Shown one piece after another: positions 16,851 to 24,617 of a stretch of DNA of 58,231 nucleotides. The stretch is from positions 1 to 58,231 of the forward strand of contig NZ_QLVG01000045.1 in the NCBI RefSeq assembly GCF_003382685.1. Reading direction: 5' to 3'. Within the stretch, counting starts at the first letter, position 1. Each line of letters begins with the position of its first letter. Made by a program: the position numbers and the translations under genes. Origin of the DNA: Halorussus litoreus (GTDB taxonomy: Archaea; Halobacteriota; Halobacteria; Halobacteriales; Haladaptataceae). The notes under the pieces were generated by a model. That model saw only the letters and a list, made by a program, of their open reading frames with translations, made no database searches and was not told where the DNA came from.

Positions 16851-16981
16851 CCACGCGGCAATACTTTCCGTGCGAATCGAAACCACGTGAGTCGACTTCC
16901 GAGTTTTCACGCGGTCGAGGCGCGTTTCAGGAAGCGACGAATGTAGACAGCAGGCTGGTTGATAGTGATGGGGCAAGACAG

Positions 16982-17000
16982 ACAGCGGAAACGGCGGTGT
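16982..17000 (+). other. Origin recognition box b
   Basis: ACAGCGGAAACGGCGGTGT: good core, with the G string interrupted by T. Confidence 0.75.
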
Positions 17001-17018
17001 TGGGGCTGGAGTGGGTGG

Positions 17019-17037
17019 ACAGCGGAAATCACGGGGT
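17019..17037 (+). other. Origin recognition box c
   Basis: ACAGCGGAAATCACGGGGT: good core with an intact G string, 18 bases after box b. Confidence 0.85.
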
Positions 17038-17086
17038 TGCCCGAAGCGCGGTCGTGAGTCCGAGAGCCCTGTATTCTGTGCGCAAA

Positions 17087-17105
17087 ACAGCGGAAACAGC
17101 GGGGT
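17087..17105 (+). other. Origin recognition box d
   Basis: ACAGCGGAAACAGCGGGGT, preceded by AAA, with intact G string. It lies 40 bases from the orc1 stop codon. Confidence 0.88.
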
Positions 17106-17145
17106 TCGAAAGAAGTCTCTCCGAAGCGTTCCTCGGACGGTTTTC

Positions 17146-18387
17146 TCAACTCCCGTCGTCCTCGAACGTGGTCTGGTAGTACGGCCGGATGCTCTCGTGG
17201 ACACCCGCGAACTCGATGGTCTCCTCAAGTGCGGTGACGACGAGCTGGAGGTCCTGCTTGAGGGCGTGCTTGCGGTACTTGCCGCCGGACATCCCCTCGT
17301 TCTTCTCGGTCGAGGAGATGACACCGAGCATCGCGAGGTCGGCGAGGTGGTCGCGCATCCGGCGGCTCGTGAGCGGTTCGGTGCCGACGTGGTTGCAGAG
17401 CTGTTCGTAGCGGGGCCGGACGTCACGGGAGCGCGTCGGCGTCTCGCCCTCGGCTTCGAGCGACGTGAGCGCGTAGAGGACGAGCCGGGCGTGCTCGGTC
17501 AGGTCGGCGACGCCCTCCATGATGCGGTCGCGTTCGAGCTTCTCGCGGGCCTCCTGGACGTGTTCGTCGGTAACCTGATCGACCGCCTCCTTCCGCGCGA
17601 GGTCGCCGGCTTCGAGCAGGAGGTCGAGCGCCTGCCGGGCGTCGCCAGCGTCCTGCGCGCCGTACGCGCCGCAGAGCGGGATGACGTCGTCGGCGAGCGC
17701 GCCGTCGTGGAACGCGACCGCCTCGCGTTGGGCCAGCACCTTCTGGAGTTCGGTGGCGTCGTACGGCGGGAAGGATACTTCCTTCTCGCAGAGCGACGAC
17801 CGGACTTTCGCGGAGAGGGAATCTCGGAAGGAGAGGTCGTTCGAGATGCCGATGAGTCCGATCTTGGCGTGTTCGAGGTAGCCGTTGCTTCTGGCACGCG
17901 GGATCTGGTAGAGGATGGAGTTGTCGTTGATGTGGTCGACCTCGTCGAGCACGACGATGATGGTGCCGCCGAGTTCGTCGAGTTCCTCCCAGAGGAAGCT
18001 GTACACCTGCGCTTGCGGGTAGCCGGTGTTGCTGATCTGCTCGGAGGGGTCCCGCAGCGTGTTGACGAGTCGGACCGCGACCTGGTAGCTCGAGTTGAGG
18101 CCGTCGCAGTTTATCTCAAGGACGTCGAGGGAGATGTCGTCGTACTTGGCGGCGTCGTCTTGAAGCCGGCTGAGCAGAAATCGCGTGGCTGCGGTCTTGC
18201 CGACGCCGCTCTTGCCGTAGAGGAAGATGTTCGAGGGGGCCTCGCCGTTGATGATCGGCTGGAGCGCGGCGTGGTACTCCTCGAGCTCCTCGTCGCGCCC
18301 GACGAGGTTGTCCGGGGTGTACTCCTCCAGCAACGCGTCGCGGTTCTTGTAGAGGGAGTTGTCCCGGTCGAAGCTGAACGATGGCAT
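17146..18387 (-). CDS. orc1/cdc6: Orc1/Cdc6 replication initiator
   Basis: This AAA+ initiator binds origin recognition boxes and helps load the MCM helicase. In the 413-residue protein the N-terminal leader contains the usual YTPDNLVGRDEELEEY. Walker A is GKSGVGKT at 58-65, Walker B is VVLDEVDH near 146-152, sensor 1 is GISND and sensor 2 is GDARQALDLL. The C-terminal third is the DNA-binding winged helix (LVLYALTSLEAEGETPTRSRDV to the end). All catalytic residues are present. The ATG at 18387 lies about 30-40 bases below a TATA-like CTTTATG (minus strand, about 18418-18424). The boxes on both sides and the AT-rich element upstream mark it as the initiator of this origin. Which of the haloarchaeal Orc paralogs it is cannot be decided here. 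Confidence 0.97.
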   Translation of the reverse strand: MPSFSFDRDNSLYKNRDALLEEYTPDNLVGRDEELEEYHAALQPIINGEAPSNIFLYGKSGVGKTAATRFLLSRLQDDAAKYDDISLDVLEINCDGLNSSYQVAVRLVNTLRDPSEQISNTGYPQAQVYSFLWEELDELGGTIIVVLDEVDHINDNSILYQIPRARSNGYLEHAKIGLIGISNDLSFRDSLSAKVRSSLCEKEVSFPPYDATELQKVLAQREAVAFHDGALADDVIPLCGAYGAQDAGDARQALDLLLEAGDLARKEAVDQVTDEHVQEAREKLERDRIMEGVADLTEHARLVLYALTSLEAEGETPTRSRDVRPRYEQLCNHVGTEPLTSRRMRDHLADLAMLGVISSTEKNEGMSGGKYRKHALKQDLQLVVTALEETIEFAGVHESIRPYYQTTFEDDGS

Positions 18388-18496
18388 GGTCGTTGTGCCC
18401 CGATAGAACGGACGCCGACATAAAGCCCGGTGGTCACAGGGGCGTCCGCTGTTTCTTCTGTTTCGAGGATTTTTACGTCGAGGGTGGTTTTCAAGG

Positions 18497-18514
18497 GTGC
18501 GTCGTTTCCGCTGT
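18497..18514 (-). other. Weak origin recognition box f
   Basis: Minus strand ACAGCGGAAACGACGCAC has the core but lacks the G string. A still weaker match (ACAGCGGACGCCCC, minus) lies near 18440-18455. Confidence 0.5.
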
Positions 18515-18558
18515 CTCTGTCATCGCGATTCTTTAAGTCGAAACGGTGCACCACACCC

Positions 18559-18577
18559 ACCCCATCGTTTCCGGAGC
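18559..18577 (-). other. Origin recognition box g
   Basis: Minus strand GCTCCGGAAACGATGGGGT. Together with flanking bases it shares a 21-base block with box h in inverted orientation; the two boxes flank the AT-rich element and point away from it. Confidence 0.85.
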
Positions 18578-18626
18578 TTTTGGGAGCGGGAGGATGGGGC
18601 GAGGGAATCCGGCCTACAGTAAGCGG

Positions 18627-18720
18627 TAGATTTTTATATAATACTGTTAAACAATACCCGTAGCGCAAATAGACGAAATTATTTAAATTGTTTAAATTAG
18701 TTATTTAGGTCATCTATGGT
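18627..18720. other. AT-rich duplex unwinding element
   Basis: About 94 bases with A+T well above the surroundings, including TTTTTATATAATACTG and ATTATTTAAATTGTTTAAAT. It lies between inverted boxes g and h and is the most AT-rich stretch in the window. It probably melts first when Orc1 loads. Confidence 0.8.
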
Positions 18721-18875
18721 TTTGGCTCGGTGGATGCAAATGCTGTCTCGACTGGGTCCTAGTTTCGTTTCGAGCAGATCTGTTCTCTTTCCGAGCAACC
18801 CCCGACCTTCTCCAACCCTCCCCTAATCCTACCCCTCCTCCACTCTACCCCACCCCAACCCTTCACCCGACCGAA

Positions 18876-18894
18876 ACAGCGGAAACGATGGGGT
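18876..18894 (+). other. Origin recognition box h
   Basis: ACAGCGGAAACGATGGGGT, a full match that forms the inverted pair with box g across the AT-rich element. Confidence 0.9.
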
Positions 18895-18944
18895 GGGTGT
18901 TCCGCTCGTATCTCCGACCACTCGACCGACTCAATCTTCGAGAA

Positions 18945-18963
18945 ACAGCGGAAATCGTGGTGT
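18945..18963 (+). other. Origin recognition box i
   Basis: ACAGCGGAAATCGTGGTGT followed by GGGG; good core. Identical 19-mer to box l. Confidence 0.8.
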
Positions 18964-19126
18964 GGGGCTCCTCGAACTCCACCAGTCCAATCGCTCGAGC
19001 GCTCGAGGAACCTTCGACCAGACGAACGGTGAAAACGGTTCAATATCCGGTCTCCAGCGGAAACGTCTTTTCGGAGTCTCACCCCGACAATCCTGACCGA
19101 ACGCCCGGACCATAGCCTCGACCAAA

Positions 19127-19145
19127 ACACCGGAAACAGTGGTGT
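19127..19145 (+). other. Origin recognition box k
   Basis: ACACCGGAAACAGTGGTGT, the variant nearest the classical CACCGGAAAC form. A weaker core (CCAGCGGAAACGTC) lies at 19054-19067. Confidence 0.8.
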
Positions 19146-19297
19146 TCGTCCACCGGTCGTCACCTTCGCACGACCTAGGCTCAATCACTAACCGCCACGA
19201 CTGGAGTCCGTCATCAACCGCGAGGCTACTCCAGTCTTTCTGAGTCCGCACCGAATTCCCGCTGGGTACTCATCGAAACCTGCCAGACTCCCGCAAA

Positions 19298-19316
19298 ACA
19301 GCGGAAATCGTGGTGT
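19298..19316 (+). other. Origin recognition box l
   Basis: ACAGCGGAAATCGTGGTGT, the rightmost box, about 100 bases from the end of the methyltransferase gene. Confidence 0.8.
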
Positions 19317-19413
19317 CGTAGTCGGCGTGGTCGTTACAAAGTCAGGGCCGTGGGTAGTCAGGGCCGTGGGTACCCCGTCAACAGCTTGCATCCTCGCTCC
19401 CCGCCAGCGACAG

Positions 19414-19992
19414 TTAGCGTCCGGCTTTGGCAACCACGAGGAACGTCTCAGGGCGCTCGTCGGCCCGAACGGTCTCGAATCCCGCGTCGTCGAGGAGGTC
19501 GACCGCCCCGTCGCGGTCGTACCGCTCGTCGACCGGCGGGCCGCTCTCACCGTCCCCGTTGGCGGTCCAGTCGGCGACTACCAGTCGACCGTCAGCCCCG
19601 AGAACGCGGGCGACCTCCGCGAGCGCGCCGTCGCCCGCAAACTCGTGGAACGTCATGGTCGAGAAGGCGGCGTCGAGTTCTCCGTCGTCGAACGGCAAGT
19701 CGCCGACGTTCGCGGTCACGAGGTCGACGTTCTCCGGGACGCCCTTCTCGCGGTAGAGTTCGTGCATCTCGGCCTGCAGGTCGACGGCCCGAATCTCGTC
19801 AGCGAACGGAGCGACGTCGTCGGTGAAAAAGCCAGTTCCGCTCCCGAGATCCGCGACGGTGCCGAGATTTCCACTTCCAGAGCCAGTGTCGAAACCCAGC
19901 CCAGCAAGCAGTTCCTCGCGGGAGAGATAGCGGTACCGCGAGACGTCTTCGAGCTTGTCGGCCGTCGCAGGGTCGAAGGTGTGAAAGCCCAT
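19414..19992 (-). CDS. Class I SAM-dependent methyltransferase
   Basis: A 192-residue Rossmann-fold methyltransferase. Motif I is VADLGSGTGFFT near residue 46, the acidic ligand is in IRAVDLQAEM, and LPFDDGELDAAFSTMTFHEF is the post-motif with the catalytic face. This is the UbiE/COQ5-like methyltransferase_11 architecture, and the substrate is unknown. The N-terminus MGFHTFDPATADKLEDVSRYRYLSREELL resembles haloarchaeal homologs I recall, supporting the ATG at 19992. It runs toward the origin and is followed by the rightmost recognition box. Confidence 0.88.
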   Translation of the reverse strand: MGFHTFDPATADKLEDVSRYRYLSREELLAGLGFDTGSGSGNLGTVADLGSGTGFFTDDVAPFADEIRAVDLQAEMHELYREKGVPENVDLVTANVGDLPFDDGELDAAFSTMTFHEFAGDGALAEVARVLGADGRLVVADWTANGDGESGPPVDERYDRDGAVDLLDDAGFETVRADERPETFLVVAKAGR

Positions 19993-20063
19993 TCGAGAAA
20001 CTCCGCGTCGGACGGTCTTAATTACTGTGTCATCACAGTGCAGTCTGCGACACCGACCGAAAT

Positions 20064-20504
20064 TCAGCAGTACCGCTCCACGAGGCTCCGGAGCTTCGAC
20101 TCGTCCTGCGCGCCGACGATCTGCTCGACCTGCTTCCCGTCGGCGAACAGCAGGAGCGTCGGCACGCTCCGAACGCCGTACTGGGCGGCGAGCCCCTGGT
20201 GTTGGTCGATGTCGACCTTCGCTACGGCCGCGTCGGTCTCGGCTGCGATTGCGGCGACCGTCGGTTCGATCATCTTGCACGGGCCACACCAGTCCGCGTA
20301 GAAGTCGACCAGCACCACGTCGTAGTCGGTCGTGACGGTCGAGAACTGCTCGACGCTCTCGACGTGGATGGGGTCGTCGGGTGCGGCGGATACACCGGTC
20401 TCCGCATCGTCGCTTCCCCCCTCGGCTCCTGTCCCTGCGGCACCCTCGTTCAGAAGCTCCTGGCGCTTCTGCTCTCGCAGCGCTTCGAGTTGGTCGTCGG
20501 TCAT
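20064..20504 (-). CDS. trxA: Thioredoxin
   Basis: A thiol-disulfide reductant of 146 residues. The C-terminal 100 residues are a complete thioredoxin fold with the active site DWCGPCKM (Cys73, Cys76) and the cis-proline loop VRSVPTLLLF. A 45-residue N-terminal extension begins MTDDQLEALREQKRQELL (helical) and then becomes a Gly/Ala/Asp-rich linker. Such an extension is common in haloarchaeal thioredoxins. The ATG at 20504 fits a TATA-like GGTTAAAGCC on the minus strand at about 20526-20535. The S9 peptidase gene begins about 205 bases away in the opposite direction. Confidence 0.93.
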   Translation of the reverse strand: MTDDQLEALREQKRQELLNEGAAGTGAEGGSDDAETGVSAAPDDPIHVESVEQFSTVTTDYDVVLVDFYADWCGPCKMIEPTVAAIAAETDAAVAKVDIDQHQGLAAQYGVRSVPTLLLFADGKQVEQIVGAQDESKLRSLVERYC

Positions 20505-20709
20505 CGCCTCGCCCTTCGCATTCGACGGCTTTAACCGTTTTGCAGAGGTCGCACAATATCGGGCCGACGTCGCGGTTCCTGACCTCGTCCGCGTTCGATC
20601 CCTCCATCGCGACCGATACCCCGCTGCATCCGATCCCTCCACCTCGTCCGGTTCTCCTGTTGCATCCGGTACCCACACCCTGATACGGTCGGACTGCGAC
20701 ACGTTCGTC

Positions 20710-22905
20710 ATGAGCGACCCGCTCGACCCCGAGGACTTCTACGACCTGACGCTCGTCTCGGCCCCCGTCGTCTCACCGTCCGGCGACCGAGTCGCCTTCG
20801 TCGCCGACGAGTTCGACCACGAGGCCGACGAGCGGCGAACGTCGCTGTTCGTCGCGCCCGCAGACGGGAGCCGTGACCCTCACCGACTCACGCGGGACGC
20901 AGACGCGAGCGACCCGACGTGGAGCCCCGACGGGTCGAAACTCGCCTTCCGAGCGGCCCGCGAGACGGACACCGAAATCGCAGTCAACCAAGGCGATCAC
21001 GAGAACTCCGGCGAGGAAGATTCCAACAGCGAGGACGATTCCAGCGGAGACGAATCCACCAACGGGGAACCCGACGACGAGGAGACCGAACCGAATCCCC
21101 AGATTTGGGCGTTCGACCTCGAACGCGGCGGCGACGCTCGCCAGTTGACGACCTTCGAGGAGGGCGCGCGCGGCTACGACTGGGGGCCCGACGGCGACCG
21201 TCTCGTGGTGGCGGCCCGCGACCCCGACGACGAACAGCGCGACTACCTCCGCGCCCGGCGAGAGGACGACGCGCCGGTCGAGACCGAGCGACTTCAGCAC
21301 AAGTACGACGGGACGGGCTGGCTCGACGACGTTCGAACCTACCTGTTCGTCGTCGAGTACGACTCCCGCGAAACGATCCGGCTCGACGACGCCTACGGTG
21401 GCGGCGCGCGCGAACCGATGACCGGACTCAACCCCGCGTGGTCGCCAGCTCCCGTGGCCGGTGCTGAAGACCACCGAATCGCCTTCCTCTCGAACCGGAC
21501 CGACCGGCCGGACGACAACTACGTGATGGACGTCTACACCGTCGCGCCGGACGGCTCGGACCTGCGGAAACTGACCAACTCGGATCTCACCGCGTCGCGA
21601 CTCCGCTGGCATCCGGCGGGCGACCGACTCGCGTTCGTGGGCCGGGACCCCGAGAACGGCCACGTGCCCGCCGAGCCGTACGTCGTCGAGTTCGCCGCGG
21701 CGGTCGACTCGACCGCCGCGGCGAACTCGGCAAGTTCCGAGGAGCCAGTCGTCTCGGTCGGCTCGTGGGCCGGCGATCTGGACCGCACGGTCGCCAGTTT
21801 CGGCGGTCCGGCGTGGGACGGCGACGACCTGCTCGCGCCCATCGGCGACGAGGGGCTGACCCGCCTCGCGACCTTCCGCGCGGACGAGCGCCCGGAGCGA
21901 ACCTTCGACGCGCAGGGCCGGGACAGGACCGTCGAGGGATTCGACTGCCGCGGCAGGACTGCGGCCGTCGTGCTCTCGGATCCCGAGAGCGGTCGGGAAC
22001 TCCACGCGCTCGGAACCGGGTCGCTCGATTCGCTCGGCTCCACCGCAGAGCCGACCCAGCTCACCGAGGCAACTGCCGACCTCGTCGCTGACCATCGGAT
22101 GCCGGACTGCCGGCGGATTACCGTCGAGTCCGAGGGCGAGGAGATCGACGCCATCGTCTACCTCCCGGCGGATTTCGACCCCAGTGAAAGCGACGTGGCC
22201 GGCGAAAGCGAAGGTGACACCGTTCCCCTCGTCGCGTCGGTCCACGGCGGCCCCGTCTCGTACGACGCGCCGACGTTCGAGTTCCTCTACGCCTACCTGA
22301 CCGGGCAGGGCTACGCAGTGGTTCGACCCAACTACCGCGGCAGTTCCTCGTACGGCCGCGAGTTCAGCGAGGCCATCCGCGGCGACTGGGGCCCGCGCGA
22401 GACCGCCGACGTGCTGGCGTGCGTCGACGAACTGATCGACCGCGGGGTTGCCGACCCCGACCAGCTGTTCGCGACCGGCTTCTCGTACGGCGCTATTACG
22501 ACGGCGTACCTCGTGGCCGAGACCGACCGGTTCGCGGCCGCCGCGGCCGAGCACGGCGTCTACGATTTCCGTTCGGCGTTCGGCATCGACGACTCGCACG
22601 TCTGGTGGGCGAACGACTTCGGCCTCCCGTGGGAGAACCCGGAGCGGTACGACGACGCGGGCAGCATCGCGGACGTGGGCGAGATGGACACGCCCCTGCT
22701 CGTGACCGCGGGCGGCGAGGACTGGCGATGTCCGCCCTCCCAGAGCGAGCAGCTGTACGTGAGCCTCAAGAAACAGGGCGTCCCCGCGCGCCTCGTCGTC
22801 TATCCCGACGAGCACCACGCCATCGGCGACCCAGACCGGGCGGTCCACCGTCTGACAGAACTGACCGACTGGTTCGAGCGGTTCGACCCGGAAACGCAGG
22901 AGTAG
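20710..22905 (+). CDS. S9 family serine peptidase (acylaminoacyl/dipeptidyl peptidase type)
   Basis: A 731-residue prolyl-oligopeptidase-family enzyme that would cleave short peptides in the cytoplasm. Residues about 10-480 carry WD/TolB-like propeller blades (SPSGDRVAFVAD, DPTWSPDGSKLAFR and others). The alpha/beta hydrolase domain has nucleophile Ser592 in GFSYGAI, Asp in GGEDWRCPPSQ and His in DEHHAIG. HGGPVSYDAPTFEF forms the oxyanion region. An acidic low-complexity loop (about residues 97-135, many Glu/Asp/Ser) interrupts the propeller. MSDPLDPEDFYDLTLVSAP at ATG 20710 is the start. The long in-frame extension upstream overlaps trxA on the other strand and is not conserved. Confidence 0.93.
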   Translation: MSDPLDPEDFYDLTLVSAPVVSPSGDRVAFVADEFDHEADERRTSLFVAPADGSRDPHRLTRDADASDPTWSPDGSKLAFRAARETDTEIAVNQGDHENSGEEDSNSEDDSSGDESTNGEPDDEETEPNPQIWAFDLERGGDARQLTTFEEGARGYDWGPDGDRLVVAARDPDDEQRDYLRARREDDAPVETERLQHKYDGTGWLDDVRTYLFVVEYDSRETIRLDDAYGGGAREPMTGLNPAWSPAPVAGAEDHRIAFLSNRTDRPDDNYVMDVYTVAPDGSDLRKLTNSDLTASRLRWHPAGDRLAFVGRDPENGHVPAEPYVVEFAAAVDSTAAANSASSEEPVVSVGSWAGDLDRTVASFGGPAWDGDDLLAPIGDEGLTRLATFRADERPERTFDAQGRDRTVEGFDCRGRTAAVVLSDPESGRELHALGTGSLDSLGSTAEPTQLTEATADLVADHRMPDCRRITVESEGEEIDAIVYLPADFDPSESDVAGESEGDTVPLVASVHGGPVSYDAPTFEFLYAYLTGQGYAVVRPNYRGSSSYGREFSEAIRGDWGPRETADVLACVDELIDRGVADPDQLFATGFSYGAITTAYLVAETDRFAAAAAEHGVYDFRSAFGIDDSHVWWANDFGLPWENPERYDDAGSIADVGEMDTPLLVTAGGEDWRCPPSQSEQLYVSLKKQGVPARLVVYPDEHHAIGDPDRAVHRLTELTDWFERFDPETQE

Positions 22906-22930
22906 TGTCCTTTCGGTCGCTCGATATCGT

Positions 22931-23191
22931 TCACCGACCGTCGTCTCCGCCGAACAGGTCCTGCTGGAGCTTCCCGCGGCGGAACGTCGCGAGGTGGTGC
23001 TGCGTGACGAGCACCGCTGCGATCAACATCCCGACGGCGAAGCCCGCAATTCGGACCATCGGAACGCCGTGGACGAATCCGTTGAGTAGCTGTGCGACGA
23101 CGAGGAGCACCGGGACCACGCTGGCGAGCGTGGTACGAACCGGTAGCTCCCGGAACATCTCCCAGAACGTGACGTTGTTCGAGACGGCCAT
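22931..23191 (-). CDS. Small two-helix membrane protein (86 aa)
   Basis: MAVSNNVTFWEMFRELPVRTTLASVVPVLLVVAQLLNGFVHG then a second hydrophobic stretch (MVRIAGFAVGMLIAAVLVTQHHL) and a charged tail ending GGDDGR. It is probably an integral membrane protein with two helices. Function is unknown. It converges with the S9 peptidase, with 25 bases between stops. Confidence 0.75.
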   Translation of the reverse strand: MAVSNNVTFWEMFRELPVRTTLASVVPVLLVVAQLLNGFVHGVPMVRIAGFAVGMLIAAVLVTQHHLATFRRGKLQQDLFGGDDGR

Positions 23192-23351
23192 GCGGTAATC
23201 TCCCCTTGCGCGAACCAGCGACTATCGGTACATTACCTTTTCGTGTCCCCGTTCTTACCGTTCCGCGGAACGAGGACCGTCCCAACCCGATCCCTCGCGG
23301 CGATTCCGACGGTAGGATCACCTTACCGTGGGACCACAGCCCACGACGCGG

Positions 23352-23711
23352 TCACGCCGATCCGGTGGCCGACGAGCGCGACTCGCCGCGACCGTCGACC
23401 GGTTCGTACACCACGACCTCGTGGTCGCTTCGCACCTCGACTCGACAGCCCCGTAGCTCGAACGAGATCCGCCCCACGGGTCGCGAAGTCCCGTCGTGGC
23501 GGTCGGCGAACAGCCTGTCGAGCGCGTCCGGGTTCACTACGTCGTAGAGAACCGCCCCACCGCCGAGCGGGTCGGTGCCCGACAGCTCCGCGACCGCGTG
23601 GACGACTGTCGTGCTCGGTTTTCGGTCGCTCGATTCGACGCGATACGCCGCACGCCCGTCCCGGTCGAGGGACGGTACGCGTTCCGTAGAGGGCTCCGTG
23701 TCAGTTTTCAT
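23352..23711 (-). CDS. HalOD1 (halobacterial output domain) protein
   Basis: A 119-residue protein resembling the halobacterial output domain HalOD1, which is thought to act in signal output. Supporting features are the pattern TTVVHAVAELSGTDPLGGGAVLYDVVNPDALDRLFAD and the strand-rich C-terminus GRISFELRGCRVEVRSDHEVVVY. The chosen ATG at 23711 (MKTDTEPSTERV) fits the strong TATA box GATATATATCG at 23742-23752, about 30 bases upstream. The longer GTG start at 23735 would fall inside the promoter spacing. A single-domain HalOD1 protein would need a partner sensor, and none is adjacent. Confidence 0.82.
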   Translation of the reverse strand: MKTDTEPSTERVPSLDRDGRAAYRVESSDRKPSTTVVHAVAELSGTDPLGGGAVLYDVVNPDALDRLFADRHDGTSRPVGRISFELRGCRVEVRSDHEVVVYEPVDGRGESRSSATGSA

Positions 23712-23741
23712 GGGTGGATTGATATCGACGGCCACAATCGA

Positions 23742-23752
23742 TATATATCAAT
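23742..23752 (-). promoter_or_regulatory. TATA box for the HalOD1 gene
   Basis: CGATATATATC on the plus strand, lying in an unusually AT-rich block, 31-41 bases from the ATG at 23711. It helps decide the start codon. Confidence 0.65.
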
Positions 23753-23861
23753 GATTATTCGGCTATACAAATAATTCACGGAAGCGGAAACCCAAAACCA
23801 TCGCCCTGAATCGAGGAACCATCGTTTCGCTTGGAGAAATCGCCGGCTCAACTCCGACTTA

Positions 23862-24210
23862 TCAGCCGTTCTCGTCGGATTCGGCCCGGTCGCGGTACGA
23901 CGGCAGGGTGTCGTCCTGCAGCAGCGCCGACCGACCGCCATCGACCAGTCGGTTCGCGTCGGTGACGGCGGTGTTGGTCTCGACGCCCACGCTGTTCACC
24001 AGCACGTCGATGCCGCCGTATCCTGGTCGGTCGCGTCGACCAGCGGCACGATTTCGTCGGGTTCGCGCACGTCCGCGCGATCGGGTTCGCGCACGTCCGC
24101 GCGAACGAATTTCGCGTGGCCACCGCTCTCGCAGATTCCCTCGCGGTCGCTTCGCCTTCGTCTGCGCTCCGCCCGGTGACGACCACCGCCGCGCCCTCGA
24201 ATCGGTTCAT
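23862..24210 (-). pseudogene. Short-chain dehydrogenase remnant, internally deleted and frameshifted
   Basis: The minus strand starts with an SDR N-terminus, MNRFEGAAVVVTG. It shifts frame to read ESGGHAKFVRADVREPD, shifts again to GIDVLVNSVGVETNTAV, and jumps to an SDR C-terminus, VTDANRLVDGGRSALLQDDTLPSYRD, ending at the TGA at 23862. The central domain with the Tyr-x-x-x-Lys site is gone. A 24-base unit encoding ADVREPD(R/E) is duplicated at about 24060-24106. This is a decayed gene, not a functional enzyme. Frame-shift positions are approximate. Confidence 0.85.
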
Positions 24211-24262
24211 ACGTGAGACTCGCTCCCGACCGCGGCGCGCTTCAGTCGTTCGGCGGCGGAGT

Positions 24263-24616
24263 TTACTCCTTCGTCAAGACCATCGGCTCTCCGCTCCCCC
24301 GATCATTACCGGACTGCCCGCCGACGCTCGCCGCGAACTGCTCGGCGTGCAGTTCCTTCAGCCTCGCCAATTCCTCGTCGCTCAGGTCCGTCCGCTCGGC
24401 GAACTCGTCCCAGACGTGGCTCCGGACCGCGAGGAAGTACGCGGTCTCGTTCTGGGTCACGAGCGGGTCGCGGTGGAACTGCGTCCGGTACTCGTAGACC
24501 AGACCGTCGACGGTCACCCCGTCGAGATCTCTGACCGCGCGCTGGTGGCGCGCGACGAGTTCGCGGTCGTCCTCGTCGTCGACATCGGGGAACGCCGCGA
24601 GTGTGTCGTCCGCCAT
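24263..24616 (-). CDS. Haloarchaeal hypothetical protein in operon with galactonate dehydratase (117 aa)
   Basis: An acidic 117-residue protein, MADDTLAAFPDVDDEDDRELVARHQRAV to the end, with a conserved-looking core DPLVTQNETAYFLAVRSHVWDEFAERTDLSDEELARLKELHAEQF. It is predicted to be mostly helical, with no membrane segment or metal motif. I do not recognise a characterised family. Its ATG lies one base after the stop of the upstream dehydratase gene, so the two are co-transcribed and probably translationally coupled. That suggests, but does not show, a role in the same sugar-acid pathway. Confidence 0.8.
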   Translation of the reverse strand: MADDTLAAFPDVDDEDDRELVARHQRAVRDLDGVTVDGLVYEYRTQFHRDPLVTQNETAYFLAVRSHVWDEFAERTDLSDEELARLKELHAEQFAASVGGQSGNDRGSGEPMVLTKE

Positions 24617-24617
24617 G

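Larger units (their letters stand above)
16804..19413. other. oriC: Replication origin region (oriC) around orc1/cdc6
   Basis: The region contains an orc1/cdc6 gene, at least nine good matches to the haloarchaeal origin recognition box (inverted-repeat core followed by a G string) and an AT-rich stretch at 18627-18720. The layout, with an AT-rich element flanked by ORBs in opposite orientation next to a cdc6 gene, is the one known for haloarchaeal origins. The gaps at 16804-17145 and 18388-19413 hold no other gene. Confidence 0.9.

Noticed and set aside
16907..17426. Small frames on either strand in the recognition-box region
   Set aside because: They run across origin recognition boxes and the 3-prime end of orc1 and have no conserved sequence or promoter.
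20773..22848. A 691-residue minus-strand frame opposite the S9 peptidase
   Set aside because: Antisense shadow of a gene with an intact catalytic triad.
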